NCBI GenBank assembly: GCA_964473105.1
Contig: CAYYNQ010000081.1
Location: 1-35,054 of the forward strand
Length of the DNA: 35,054 nucleotides
Direction of reading: 5' to 3'
From: CAYYNQ01 sp964473105
GTDB lineage: Bacteria; Sumerlaeota; Sumerlaeia; MVZB01
A model generated the notes under the pieces. That model was not told where the DNA came from and ran no database searches. It saw only the letters and a list, made by a program, of their open reading frames with translations. Shown here piece by piece: positions 7,924-17,023 of the stretch; position 1 is the stretch's first letter, and every line of letters begins with the position of its first letter. Position numbers and translations under genes: made by a program.

Positions 7924-9366
7924 ATGATCAGGATTCAGAACATCTATCTTCGATCATTGGTGCTGATAGGCCTGATGAGCGCTTTGTCGATATACCCCCG
8001 TATCGCTAGGTCGAATGGTGGTGAGGATAATGGGGATAATCAGGTTAAAATCCTGAGGACAAACAACAAGGCTCAGGCCAACAAATATGTTGGGAAAGTC
8101 TATGATTTCAAGAGTAACAACCCTTACAACGTGAGGAGGTTCCTGCAGCGACCCCTTGCCGCGGAGGAGGGCGCGATATTTACCTATGTGAACCCAGACT
8201 ATAAAAGCGGTATGGTGCTGTTGATTTGCCCGCCGCATCAGCTTGCTTATTTCGATCGCATCATGCCTTACCTGGATCAACCGGGCCAAGGAACAGCGGA
8301 CGGAAGCATACGTGATTTTATCAAGTTTCAGAATCGCAGCGTTGCTGATTCCGATTTCATCAGTGCCCTTACAACACAGATGACGACCGATTCGTGGCTT
8401 TACACGGATACGGAACTGAATGGTATTTATATTTCAGATGCTCCAAGTGGTTATAATGCGGTCAAGGCCTTTTTGTCGGCTGAAGGTGGCGTCCCGAGAG
8501 ACCAGATCGATGTCAGTGTCTCCATCTATGAAGTCGATCTCTCAAATGACCAGCGGATAGGTGTTGACTACATGGCCTGGAAAAACGGGCCGGGGCAGGA
8601 TATGTTCAGCTTTGGCGCATTTGGCGAGGCTGAAAGTGCCAACAACCTGGATTTTGATTTGAATGATAACGATGCCACCAATACCCCGCTGTTCGATTCG
8701 GGTGCGGGGATCACGGGTTTACCAGGCCAGCAGTTCAATGCCGGGGGCTATCACGGAACCTACTTCCTGGATGTTCCTTCCCAGTATTTTGATTACCTGT
8801 CTGTTGATGGCCGGGCCGACCTGGTTGGCAAGAGCCGTATCTCGGTCCTGAATGGCGAGACTGGTTCATTCGACACTGGAGACCGACTTGTCTTCTACGA
8901 AAGCGACAGCGATGGTGACCACAGAAGCCTCGAAGCGAAGCTTGTCAACACAGGCCTTCAGCTTGAAATAACACCCATCATTGGAACGGAGACAATCAAC
9001 CTTGAGATCCAGTTCGATTCCGTATCATTGAGCGGCTTTGACGGTTCCGGTCGTCCTTTGACTGCTTCAACATCCTATTTCGGGGAATCACGGGTTCTCG
9101 ATGGTGAAGAGATTGTCCTGGCCGGCCTCAAGCGTACGGTGGACATCGAGAATTCAAGCAAGATCCCGGTTTTGGGTTCGATCCCGTTGCTGGGCAAGCT
9201 CTTTGGCGGTAACACGGACGTGAGTCAGGATACGATGGTTGCCATCGTCTTGAGGCCAACGGTCGTCAGGGGGCCAGGTTGCAACTTTGATGCCGAGGAC
9301 AAACAGATGACCTCCAACGTCTGCCCAGTCAAATGTAGCAAGAAGTGCTGCTCTGTAGACCAATGA
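7924..9366 (+). CDS. Secretin-like outer-membrane protein, first of a tandem pair
   Basis: 480 residues. An N-terminal signal peptide (about 1-30) is followed by two small alpha/beta segments resembling secretin N-domains (about 50-115 and 130-190) and a secretin homology region (about 195-450). That region ends in the diagnostic KIPVLGSIPLLGKLFGG (413-429) and VAIVLRPTVV. GVDYMAWKNGPG (213-224) is shared with the next gene. The last 30 residues are odd: a cysteine-rich tail with C453 and then CPVKCSKKCC (467-476). The start at 7924 has GGGAG 7 nt upstream; an in-frame ATG at 7903 lacks a site. Secretins form multimeric outer-membrane gates in type II/III secretion or pili, but no partner genes are nearby, so the role is unknown. 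Confidence 0.85.
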   Translation: MIRIQNIYLRSLVLIGLMSALSIYPRIARSNGGEDNGDNQVKILRTNNKAQANKYVGKVYDFKSNNPYNVRRFLQRPLAAEEGAIFTYVNPDYKSGMVLLICPPHQLAYFDRIMPYLDQPGQGTADGSIRDFIKFQNRSVADSDFISALTTQMTTDSWLYTDTELNGIYISDAPSGYNAVKAFLSAEGGVPRDQIDVSVSIYEVDLSNDQRIGVDYMAWKNGPGQDMFSFGAFGEAESANNLDFDLNDNDATNTPLFDSGAGITGLPGQQFNAGGYHGTYFLDVPSQYFDYLSVDGRADLVGKSRISVLNGETGSFDTGDRLVFYESDSDGDHRSLEAKLVNTGLQLEITPIIGTETINLEIQFDSVSLSGFDGSGRPLTASTSYFGESRVLDGEEIVLAGLKRTVDIENSSKIPVLGSIPLLGKLFGGNTDVSQDTMVAIVLRPTVVRGPGCNFDAEDKQMTSNVCPVKCSKKCCSVDQ

Positions 9367-9413
9367 AGAATCCAATAACCTTGAACCGTATTTCGAAAAA
9401 GGAGCCTGAGAAA

Positions 9414-10940
9414 ATGAATAAAACCATGCCAAAAAGATTCGTGCCAATGCTGCTCATGATTTTCCTGAGCCCTGTTGCCATGGCCGAGGTTGATCTTGTC
9501 TTGGCACCGTCAGCATTGAATGCGCAGAACTTTCCCGACTACGCAACAGGCGTTAATGCCATGAATGCCGATCCGAGCCCCGGCACAGCCGCGAGTAACA
9601 TCAATGACTACACGCATCAGGACGATCAGTTGAATGTTGACCCGAAAGATGGCAATGTCACGGTCCTAAGAACGGACCAAAAGAATCTGCTGAATAATTT
9701 CGTGACGAAAATCATTCCCGTGAACCATGCAAATCCCCGAGAGATCGTTAACGGGATTCGTATCATCACGGGCAAGGAAGGCGGTCGTGCGGAAGTCCTG
9801 CTGAACGGGAAAAAGGAAACCAGCCACATTCAGGTCATCTGCCCGCAGTTTCAGTTGTCCTATATCGAGAGTGTGATCAGTGCCCTGGACAAGGACTGGG
9901 TGCAGGATTTTGAGGACGGAAGCGGTGCCATTTACTACCGGGCCAAGCATCGGGACATCAACTATATCGATGCCGTGGCGTTTGACGCGGGCACCCCGGA
10001 CCAGTCATTCCGCTCGATTGACACCAAGAATAATGCCATTTACTACCATGATGATGAGGGAAGCATTGGCGGTTACATGTCGATCGTGGAGAAGGTGGAC
10101 GTGCCGCCCCATGAAGTGATGGTTGATATTACCGTGTATGAAATCACCGAGCAGGATGATTCGAAACTGGGCCTCGACTACATAGCCTGGAAAAATGGCC
10201 CTGGGAGCAACCTGTTCGAATTCGTCCTGACCGGCTTTAGTGGGGAAGAGCGCTTCAAGCATGTCAGTAGCGTTCTCAATCCGTTTGTCCCGGCACGCAT
10301 TGGCAATAATGGAAATAATGACCTTAGTTTTTCAGCCAACGACAGATACATATCGGCCAACTACTTAATCACCGCGGCCTTTATGGATTTCCTTGCTGTC
10401 ACCGGAAACGCTCGCGTTCTCACGACCGGTCAGCTTCTGGCCAAAAGTGGAACCACGGGTGTCTTTGAACGTGTCGATGAAATTGTCTCATTTTCCCCGA
10501 CCATTCCGCAGGATCGCATACTGGATTACTCACTTGCCGATCAGGAGGTTGGCCTCAGCATCGACGTGACCCCCTATATTGGAACGGAGTCACTGGAGGC
10601 CGATGTCACCATCGACCTGTCCTCCATGAACGGGGTCACGCCGCAAGGTCTGCCGATCATCAACCATCGATTGGTGTCCTCTTCGGTCGTGTTGAAGGAC
10701 GGCCAACCTTATGTGCTCGGGGGCCTGAAGGTGGCATCGAGTACGGAACAAAGCGCGGGGATCCCCGTTTTGCGTGATATCCCCCTGCTGGGTTACCTGT
10801 TTGGGGGCGAAACGGAAACCGATCGCGAGAATCGCGTCATGATCGTCATGACGCCCACGGTAATCATTGGATCGGATACATCATCCGCTTCCCTGAAAAA
10901 CGTGGCCTCGGCGGAATTGTCGTGTATTGCCTCCGAATAG
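9414..10940 (+). CDS. Secretin-like outer-membrane protein, second of a tandem pair
   Basis: 508 residues. Signal peptide MNKTMPKRFVPMLLMIFLSP to about residue 24 (VAMA before EVDLV), then a low-complexity linker (25-80), N-domain-like segments (about 85-165 and 170-230) and a secretin domain ending with IPVLRDIPLLGYLFGG (450-465) and MIVMTPTVII. It is clearly paralogous to the preceding gene: both share xLDY/VDYxAWKNGPG (here 253-264), ITP/VTPxIGTE and the C-terminal motif. The start at 9414 has AAAAAGGAG 9 nt upstream, 47 bp after the previous stop; an ATG overlapping that stop (9363) is less likely. It lacks the cysteine tail. Probably one operon with the first copy; the urea transporter follows 151 bp on. 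Confidence 0.87.
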   Translation: MNKTMPKRFVPMLLMIFLSPVAMAEVDLVLAPSALNAQNFPDYATGVNAMNADPSPGTAASNINDYTHQDDQLNVDPKDGNVTVLRTDQKNLLNNFVTKIIPVNHANPREIVNGIRIITGKEGGRAEVLLNGKKETSHIQVICPQFQLSYIESVISALDKDWVQDFEDGSGAIYYRAKHRDINYIDAVAFDAGTPDQSFRSIDTKNNAIYYHDDEGSIGGYMSIVEKVDVPPHEVMVDITVYEITEQDDSKLGLDYIAWKNGPGSNLFEFVLTGFSGEERFKHVSSVLNPFVPARIGNNGNNDLSFSANDRYISANYLITAAFMDFLAVTGNARVLTTGQLLAKSGTTGVFERVDEIVSFSPTIPQDRILDYSLADQEVGLSIDVTPYIGTESLEADVTIDLSSMNGVTPQGLPIINHRLVSSSVVLKDGQPYVLGGLKVASSTEQSAGIPVLRDIPLLGYLFGGETETDRENRVMIVMTPTVIIGSDTSSASLKNVASAELSCIASE

Positions 10941-11000
10941 GCGTTGGAGAGTCACCACTCGGCGGGTCACAGCTTTTCCGAAGGTGGGGGGGAGGTGGCC

Positions 11001-11022
11001 CGCCGGGGTGATCTTCCCGGCG
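11001..11022 (+). terminator. GC-rich hairpin between the secretin pair and urtA
   Basis: CGCCGGG (11001-11007), 8-nt loop, CCCGGCG (11016-11022). A C-run and then the T/G-rich GTGTTGGTTGTTTGT follow, not a clean T tract. It could be a weak terminator or a processing hairpin; 69 nt before urtA. Confidence 0.35.
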
Positions 11023-11091
11023 CCCCCGGCGTGTTGGTTGTTTGTGAGAATGGATAGAGCGAAGAATTAGAGCAGATTAAAGGAGAAAACC

Positions 11092-12369
11092 ATGTGTGTT
11101 AAAGTCTTAAAAAGGGTCAGGAAGATTGTTCTCGGACTGGTTGTGGGGAGCCTGGCGATCCTTGCCAGTTCATCATGGGCAGCTCATCATGCGGGGACCG
11201 TAAAAGTGGGGGTACTCCACTCGTTGAGTGGCACGATGGCCATTTCGGAAACATCTCTCAGGGATGTTGTCTTGATGGCAGCGGAGGAAATCAACCAGTC
11301 GGGCGGTGTTTTGGGAAAAAAAATTGAGACGGTGGTTGTTGATCCTGCCTCAGACTGGCCGCTTTTTGCCGAGAAAGCAAAGGAGCTTATTGTCGATCAT
11401 GACGTGGCCGTCACATTTGGTTGCTGGACTTCAGTTAGCCGAAAATCGTGCCTTCCGGTATTTGAGGAATATAATGAACTCTTGTTCTATCCAGTCCAAT
11501 ATGAGGGCGAAGAACAGTCGCTCAATGTTTTTTATACGGCCGCTTCGCCAAACCAACAACTGGTGCCTGCCGCAGAATATATGATTGATGAATATGACTG
11601 TGAAAAATTTTATTTGCTGGGAACGGATTATGTCTTTCCGCGCACGGCAAACAAGGTGCTCAAGGCTTATCTGAAAACGAAAAATATTCCAGATGAGAAC
11701 GTGATCGAAGAATACACGCCATTTCATCATCAGGACTACCAGACGATCGTGTCAAAAATCAAAGAGTTCGCAGCCGGTGGCAATGCATGTGTCCTATCGA
11801 CAATCAATGGGGACAGCAACGTCCCGTTTTACAAGGAGTTTGCAAATCAGGGCTTGTCATCCGAGGACTGCCCGATCATGGCGTTCTCCGTCGCGGAGGA
11901 TGAACTGCGCGCCATGGATGTCCCCCCGCTGGTGGGACACCTTGCTGCTTGGAACTATTTCCAGAGTATCAATACGCCTGCCAACAGGAAATTTGTCTCA
12001 GCATTCAAATCCTATTGTGCAAGGAACAATCTTCCCGGCGGTGCAGCCCGTGTGACGGATGATCCGATCGAGGCGGCTTATTTTGGCGTTTATGTCTGGA
12101 AGGCTGCTGTTGAGAAGGCCGGGTCCTTTGATGTGGATAAGGTTCGAGAGGCGGTTTATGGCCTTGAATTTGATGCCCCTGGCGGCAAGAAGTCGATGCA
12201 CAAGGACAACCAGCACACCCTGAAGCCGGTCTACATCGGTGAGATTCTGAGAAATGGGCAATTCAACATCGTGTATGAGTCTGATGGCCTAGTGAGTCCT
12301 GATTCGTATAGCTCGTATCTTCACCCTGACGGGAACTACCCGGCTCCGACCGGAGGTCCCAAGAAGTAG
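11092..12369 (+). CDS. urtA: Urea ABC transporter, periplasmic urea-binding protein
   Basis: 425 residues. A signal peptide covers about 1-31 (ending ASSSWA), then a Leu/Ile/Val-type periplasmic binding protein of the UrtA branch. Family signatures: KVGVLHSLSGTMAISETSL at the mature start, TFGCWTSVSRKSCLPVFE, LLFYPVQYEGEE, FYLLGTDYVFPRTAN and AAYFGVYVWKAAVEKAG. The tail has the typical PDGNYPAPTGGPKK-like end. It captures urea in the periplasm and delivers it to UrtBC. ATG at 11092 has AAGGAG 6 nt upstream. It is the first gene of urtABCDE; a strong hairpin follows it, so it may be made in excess over the membrane parts. Confidence 0.96.
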   Translation: MCVKVLKRVRKIVLGLVVGSLAILASSSWAAHHAGTVKVGVLHSLSGTMAISETSLRDVVLMAAEEINQSGGVLGKKIETVVVDPASDWPLFAEKAKELIVDHDVAVTFGCWTSVSRKSCLPVFEEYNELLFYPVQYEGEEQSLNVFYTAASPNQQLVPAAEYMIDEYDCEKFYLLGTDYVFPRTANKVLKAYLKTKNIPDENVIEEYTPFHHQDYQTIVSKIKEFAAGGNACVLSTINGDSNVPFYKEFANQGLSSEDCPIMAFSVAEDELRAMDVPPLVGHLAAWNYFQSINTPANRKFVSAFKSYCARNNLPGGAARVTDDPIEAAYFGVYVWKAAVEKAGSFDVDKVREAVYGLEFDAPGGKKSMHKDNQHTLKPVYIGEILRNGQFNIVYESDGLVSPDSYSSYLHPDGNYPAPTGGPKK

Positions 12370-12404
12370 TTGCCGAATTCCCCCTTCATTTGGAAGTGAT
12401 GATG

Positions 12405-12443
12405 GGATGCCGGGGTGGGTGAATCTCACCCCGGTATCCTTTT
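12405..12443 (+). terminator. Intrinsic terminator/attenuator between urtA and urtB
   Basis: CCGGGGTG (12410-12417), 9-nt loop, CACCCCGG (12427-12434): a perfect 8-bp GC-rich stem, extended by GGAT/ATCC across one mismatch, and followed by TTTT at 12440-12443. This is a good rho-independent terminator shape 36 nt after urtA. Because urtB-E follow on the same strand, partial read-through would give more UrtA than the other subunits. Confidence 0.7.
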
Positions 12444-12500
12444 GTCTCGGGTCTGGTAAGACACCCAGCGCATGGTTACCTGAACGGCAGGACTCAATTA

Positions 12501-14225
12501 ATGGCTAGAATTTGTATTCCTCTCCTTATTGTACTTTTCATATTATCCCCCGTAGAGGGCCAGGAAAGCGATGCAGCCCGGGATGCTGGCCTGCGTGAGT
12601 TGATAATGGGCCTTGCGAGTGACTCCCGGGATGTCCGCAGAGAGACAATTCACAGGATGGCGGGAACCGGTGACCCGCGCATGGAGCTGGTTCTTGAGGA
12701 TTTTCGCACGGGCCGGCTGATTCTGCATGACAGCAAGATGGTGATCATTGGAGGCGAGGTGGTTTATGATGAGGATTATGTAGAATATATTCCCCTCAGT
12801 GATTTGCTGACACGTGATCCGATTGCCGGTCTTGATGGTAAACAAACGATGACACCAATCAATGAGGTGGAGAAAGTCGCGGCCAGTCGCAAGGAGCGAC
12901 GTCTGATCAGCAGGGTCCGTCCGTTGCTACGTTTGGAATCAAAGGAACCGGACGTCCGGTTGGCAGGGGTAAAGAAAATCGGAGACTCCCCGGATATTAG
13001 CGGAGCCAGGGAACGACTGGAGAGAATTGCGCTGGAGGATGATGTCCATAAAATCAGGCATGTGGCACATGAAAGCTTGGCACTTATGCAATTGCACGAA
13101 TCGCGTCAGTCAGGAAGTGCGGACAACGCAATATCTGCCATCAACAAACTTGGAGAATTGAAAACCATCCGGGCCCTACCACGACTGACAGAGGTTTTGG
13201 AAGAATGGCCAGAGAGGGAGGATAGAACCCGAGTTGTTTCGTCAATTCAGGCAACCATTGGTGTCATTCGTGACCATCAGCGATCTGTAAAGGTTGTCAG
13301 TAATATTTACCAGGGCCTGTCACTGGGGTCCGTCCTGATTTTCATGGCATTAGGTCTGGCAATCACATTTGGCCTGATGGGTGTGATTAATATGGCCCAT
13401 GGGGAATTGATGATGATTGGCGCTTATGCCACCTATGAAATACAGCGTTTGTTCATGCATCTCATAGATCAGGGCGTGATCACACAAAAAGCTTATGATT
13501 ATTATTATGTTTTTGCCTTGCCGGTATCATTCCTCGCGGCAGCATTGGTTGGGTATATCATCGAGATTCTGGTTATTCGTCATCTCTATCGTCGACCTAT
13601 CGAGTCTTTGCTGGCGACCTGGGGTATCGGTTTGATCCTGATTCAGTTGGTCAGGATACAATATGGTGACAACATCGGGGTGAATGCCCCCTCATGGGCT
13701 CGTGGAGGCATGGAAGTAGCTCAGGATATTGTATTGCCCTACGGGCGCACCTACGTCATAGCGCTCTGTGCGTTTTCCCTTGTGATGATATGGGCCCTGA
13801 TGAACCGGACCCGCATGGGGCTATTGATGCGAAGCACAATGCAGAATCGTGATATGTCGAACAGCCTTGGTGTCAATACCGGGAGAATAGACCGTTTTAC
13901 CTTTGCGTTGGGTTCGGGTATAGCAGGACTTGCTGGGTATGCTTGGACGCTGATCGGCGGTGTCACGCCGGATATGGGGCAGAAAAACTTTATTGTAGAT
14001 TCATTCCTGATTGTTGTCACGGGAGGGGTTGGTAACTTGGCCGGGGTTATTTGTTCAGGCCTGGGCATCGGTATTACGACAAAGATCATTGAACCCACAG
14101 AGATTGGTGGGAATACAGTTGGAGCCATTTGGGCCAAAGTTATCGTCCTGATTTTGATCGTCACTTTTATACAGTTCAAGCCTGCCGGCTTGTTTGCCCC
14201 AAAAGGCAGGACAGCCGATGTTTGA
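12501..14225 (+). CDS. urtB: Urea ABC transporter permease UrtB
   Basis: 574 residues. A signal peptide (about 1-20, ending VEGQ) leads into a periplasmic alpha-helical, HEAT-like region (about 21-270), then a LivH-type permease domain with about eight membrane segments (about 275-570). The permease begins with LSLGSVLIFMALGLAITFGL and GVINMAHGELMMIGAYATY, which are strongly conserved in UrtB/LivH; the N-terminal extension is normal for UrtB. With UrtC it forms the inner-membrane urea channel. ATG at 12501 has AGGA 8 nt upstream. The stop overlaps the start of urtC by 8 bp, a sign of translational coupling. Confidence 0.95.
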   Translation: MARICIPLLIVLFILSPVEGQESDAARDAGLRELIMGLASDSRDVRRETIHRMAGTGDPRMELVLEDFRTGRLILHDSKMVIIGGEVVYDEDYVEYIPLSDLLTRDPIAGLDGKQTMTPINEVEKVAASRKERRLISRVRPLLRLESKEPDVRLAGVKKIGDSPDISGARERLERIALEDDVHKIRHVAHESLALMQLHESRQSGSADNAISAINKLGELKTIRALPRLTEVLEEWPEREDRTRVVSSIQATIGVIRDHQRSVKVVSNIYQGLSLGSVLIFMALGLAITFGLMGVINMAHGELMMIGAYATYEIQRLFMHLIDQGVITQKAYDYYYVFALPVSFLAAALVGYIIEILVIRHLYRRPIESLLATWGIGLILIQLVRIQYGDNIGVNAPSWARGGMEVAQDIVLPYGRTYVIALCAFSLVMIWALMNRTRMGLLMRSTMQNRDMSNSLGVNTGRIDRFTFALGSGIAGLAGYAWTLIGGVTPDMGQKNFIVDSFLIVVTGGVGNLAGVICSGLGIGITTKIIEPTEIGGNTVGAIWAKVIVLILIVTFIQFKPAGLFAPKGRTADV

Positions 14226-15390
14226 TACCCCGAAACTGACGATCAATCTGGCTCAAAAGAAGGCCGACTCCCGTCGCAGAATGCTGATCACCATAATATT
14301 CGGGTTCGGCCTTTTTGGGATACCGTTACTGTATTTCACGGGTATGGTGGGTATTGAGAAGATCAATATGCTGGGTCGTTACATGTGCTATGCGATCATG
14401 GCGGTTGGCCTGGATCTACTCTGGGGGTATACAGGGATATTAAGCCTTTGCCAGGCATTGTTCTTCTCGCTAGGGGGATATGCCATGGGCATGTATCTGG
14501 CCCATCATGGTGGCCCAGAAGGGATCATTGATGCCAACAACTGGAAATTACCCGCCTGTTTTTATGTGGTATATCCGTACAAGGTTGGTGAATTGCCGGG
14601 AGATGCGTTGGTGCCATGGTTCTGGAAACCATTTTACTGGATGCCGGTCACCCTGATGCTTGGGTTGATCATCCCGGGGCTGGTTGCATATCTCATCGGC
14701 TGGTTTGGATTTCGAAGCCGAGTTCGTGGTGTTTATTTTGCAATTCTCACCCAGGCGATCACGGTTGCCTTCTGGCTGGTATTCTGCATGAATAACATGA
14801 AATTATGCGGAACCAATGGCCTGACACGGTTTAATTCAATGCTTGGTTTTGAAATTGCGAACGAGAACTTCAAGTTCGTGATGTATCTGGTTACGCTGTT
14901 CGCACTGGCTGGAGTTTATGTTCTTGCCAGATCCATCATCAATTCGCGTCTCGGACGTATACTGTTGGCCATACGTGATGATGAAAACACGCTACGATTT
15001 CTGGGGTATGTGACTTACAAGTACAAGCTGTTTATCTATGTGATCGCAGGGATGATCGCCGGTTTGGGAGGGATGCTCTATGCCCCCCAGATGGGTATTT
15101 TCACGCCTGCAAACATGGAGGCTGACAAGTCTATTCTGGTTGTCATATGGGTTGCTGTCGGGGGGCGGGGGACTATCACAGGTGCGATATTGGGCGCACT
15201 TGGAGTCAATTTACTTTACAACTTTTTCACATCGGAAAAGGACTTTATACTGTTCAGATGGCAACCTGAGTATTGGCAGTTTGTTCTTGGCCTCCTGTTT
15301 GTTTCCGTTGTGCTCTTTATTCCGGGCGGGATGGTAGATCTTGGGAAAAAATATAAGGATCTGATTAAAAGTATTATGCCTGGTCGGTGA
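14218..15390 (+). CDS. urtC: Urea ABC transporter permease UrtC
   Basis: 390 residues, LivM-type permease with about ten hydrophobic segments. Family features: YAIMAVGLDLLWGYTGILSL near residue 60-75, QALFFSLGGYAMGMYL, CGTNGLTRF, and IRDDENTLRFLGY, the cytoplasmic loop that contacts the ATPases. It pairs with UrtB. The ATG at 14218 was chosen because GGCAGGA lies just upstream and the TTG at 14194 is deep inside urtB; the gene overlaps urtB by 8 bp. It is 22 bp before urtD. Confidence 0.95.
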   Translation: MFDTPKLTINLAQKKADSRRRMLITIIFGFGLFGIPLLYFTGMVGIEKINMLGRYMCYAIMAVGLDLLWGYTGILSLCQALFFSLGGYAMGMYLAHHGGPEGIIDANNWKLPACFYVVYPYKVGELPGDALVPWFWKPFYWMPVTLMLGLIIPGLVAYLIGWFGFRSRVRGVYFAILTQAITVAFWLVFCMNNMKLCGTNGLTRFNSMLGFEIANENFKFVMYLVTLFALAGVYVLARSIINSRLGRILLAIRDDENTLRFLGYVTYKYKLFIYVIAGMIAGLGGMLYAPQMGIFTPANMEADKSILVVIWVAVGGRGTITGAILGALGVNLLYNFFTSEKDFILFRWQPEYWQFVLGLLFVSVVLFIPGGMVDLGKKYKDLIKSIMPGR

Positions 15391-15412
15391 ATCAAGGGGA
15401 ATATCGCAGTCA

Positions 15413-16219
15413 ATGTCTAAATCCACAGAACGCATCATAAAATATTACAAGGAGGATAGTCCCAAGGAAACCCGGTTATGGCCCGGCAAGTACCTGCTTT
15501 TCCTCGAGGATATAACGGCCGTATTTGATGGATTTAAGGCGCTTGATATACCGGCCCTGGGAATTGAGCACAACGAGTTACGGGTGGTGATTGGCCCCAA
15601 CGGTGCCGGCAAGACCACTATGTGCGATGTTATCAGTGGGAAAACCAAGCCAACCACGGGTGGAGTATATTATGATGGGGATGATATTACGCAACTCTCT
15701 GAGACGAACATCGCACAAATGGGCATCCGCCGAAAGTTTCAAACCCCCACAGTTTTCGGGAGTTTGACCACCTATGAGAACATGGAATTGGCGCTCCCGG
15801 GCCATGAGGCAATGTGGGGAAACCTGAAGCGCAAGGAATCGTCTGAAGAGAGTGAGCGAATCATAAAGCTTCTTGAGCGTGTACACCTTCTTGAGAAGAT
15901 CCATACCGAAGCCAGGTTTCTTAGCCATGGACAAAGACAGTGGCTGGCCATCAGTACATTGATCCTTGCAGGGCCCAAGCTTCTGCTCGTGGATGAACCG
16001 GCTGCTGGCCTGACAGATATGGAAACAGAACTTACTGCAGATCTCCTTTCCGGGCTCAAGGGGGAACACACATTGATTGTCATTGAGCATGATATGAGTT
16101 TCGTCAGGCAGCTCAGTTCAAGGGTGACCGTGCTTAATGAAGGCCAGATCATGGATGAGGGGATGCTGGAGGATGTTCAGAAAAATAAAGATGTCATAGA
16201 GGCTTATCTGGGACGATGA
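15413..16219 (+). CDS. urtD: Urea ABC transporter ATP-binding protein UrtD
   Basis: 268 residues, LivG-type ATPase. Motifs: Walker A GPNGAGKT (near residue 60), Q-loop region RRKFQTPTVFG, ABC signature LSHGQRQWL, Walker B LLLVDEPAAGL and switch-region IVIEHDM. The FQTPTVF and LSHGQRQWLAI wording is typical of UrtD. It powers urea import with UrtE at the cytoplasmic face. ATG at 15413; a GGGGA about a dozen nt upstream is a rather distant ribosome site. 4 bp separate it from urtE. Confidence 0.95.
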   Translation: MSKSTERIIKYYKEDSPKETRLWPGKYLLFLEDITAVFDGFKALDIPALGIEHNELRVVIGPNGAGKTTMCDVISGKTKPTTGGVYYDGDDITQLSETNIAQMGIRRKFQTPTVFGSLTTYENMELALPGHEAMWGNLKRKESSEESERIIKLLERVHLLEKIHTEARFLSHGQRQWLAISTLILAGPKLLLVDEPAAGLTDMETELTADLLSGLKGEHTLIVIEHDMSFVRQLSSRVTVLNEGQIMDEGMLEDVQKNKDVIEAYLGR

Positions 16220-16223
16220 ATAA

Positions 16224-16913
16224 ATGTTGAAGATCAAGAATCTCAATTTTTCCTATGGTGAAGTGGACACGTTGACCCAAATATCAATGGAGGTTCCGGA
16301 TGAAAGCATTGTATGCGTAATGGGGCGAAACGGGGTCGGTAAAACCACATTAATGAAAAATATTGTTGGGTTGCTAAGACCGTCAAAAGGTTCTATCGAA
16401 CTTGATGGAACGGAGTTGGCCTCCTTAAAATCCCACCAGCGGAGTTGGGAGGGTCTTGGGTATGTTCCGCAGGGACGATTGATCTTTCCGCGGCTGACTG
16501 TCGAGGAAAATCTGCTTGTTGGTCTGCATGCACGAAAATGTACCCGGGTGCCCGGATATATATATGATTATTTCCCGTTACTCCATGAAATGTCCGGGCG
16601 TAAGGGAGGGGACCTCTCAGGCGGTCAGCAGCAGCAGTTGTCAATTGCGCGCGCCTTGTTGACTGACCCAAGGGTGTTGATCCTTGATGAACCCACGGAA
16701 GGGATTCAGCCCAATATCATACAGTTGATTGAGTCCATCCTGATTAAAATCGTCGAAGAGAAGAAGATATCTGTCCTGCTCGTCGAGCAATATCTGGATT
16801 TTGCCTGCCGTATAGGCAGTTCATACTACATACTTGATGGTGGTAGGATTGTCGATGATGGGGACATGGCAAACATCGATCGCAGTCGGATTGAACGCCA
16901 CCTGTCGGTATAA
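16224..16913 (+). CDS. urtE: Urea ABC transporter ATP-binding protein UrtE
   Basis: 229 residues, LivF-type ATPase. Motifs: Walker A GRNGVGKTT, YVPQGRLIFPRLTVEENLLVG, signature LSGGQQQQLSIARAL, Walker B VLILDEPTEGIQPNII and LLVEQYLDFA. The YVPQGR and EPTEGIQP wording is characteristic of UrtE. It is the second nucleotide-binding subunit of UrtABCDE and the last gene of the operon; no clear terminator is visible in the next 100 nt. Confidence 0.95.
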   Translation: MLKIKNLNFSYGEVDTLTQISMEVPDESIVCVMGRNGVGKTTLMKNIVGLLRPSKGSIELDGTELASLKSHQRSWEGLGYVPQGRLIFPRLTVEENLLVGLHARKCTRVPGYIYDYFPLLHEMSGRKGGDLSGGQQQQLSIARALLTDPRVLILDEPTEGIQPNIIQLIESILIKIVEEKKISVLLVEQYLDFACRIGSSYYILDGGRIVDDGDMANIDRSRIERHLSV

Positions 16914-17023
16914 TATTTCCGGTGAACGGGGATAGTATATCCATGAAATGGGGCCACTTCAGGATGGAGGATCAGAGGATAGTGTAGTATACCCGTGGCA
17001 TTTGCGCCATGCAAGGACCCCGT

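Noticed and set aside
7664..7927. 87-codon + strand frame ending at the first secretin start
   Set aside because: It runs through the poly-C tract and overlaps the ribosome site of the secretin gene; no family resemblance.
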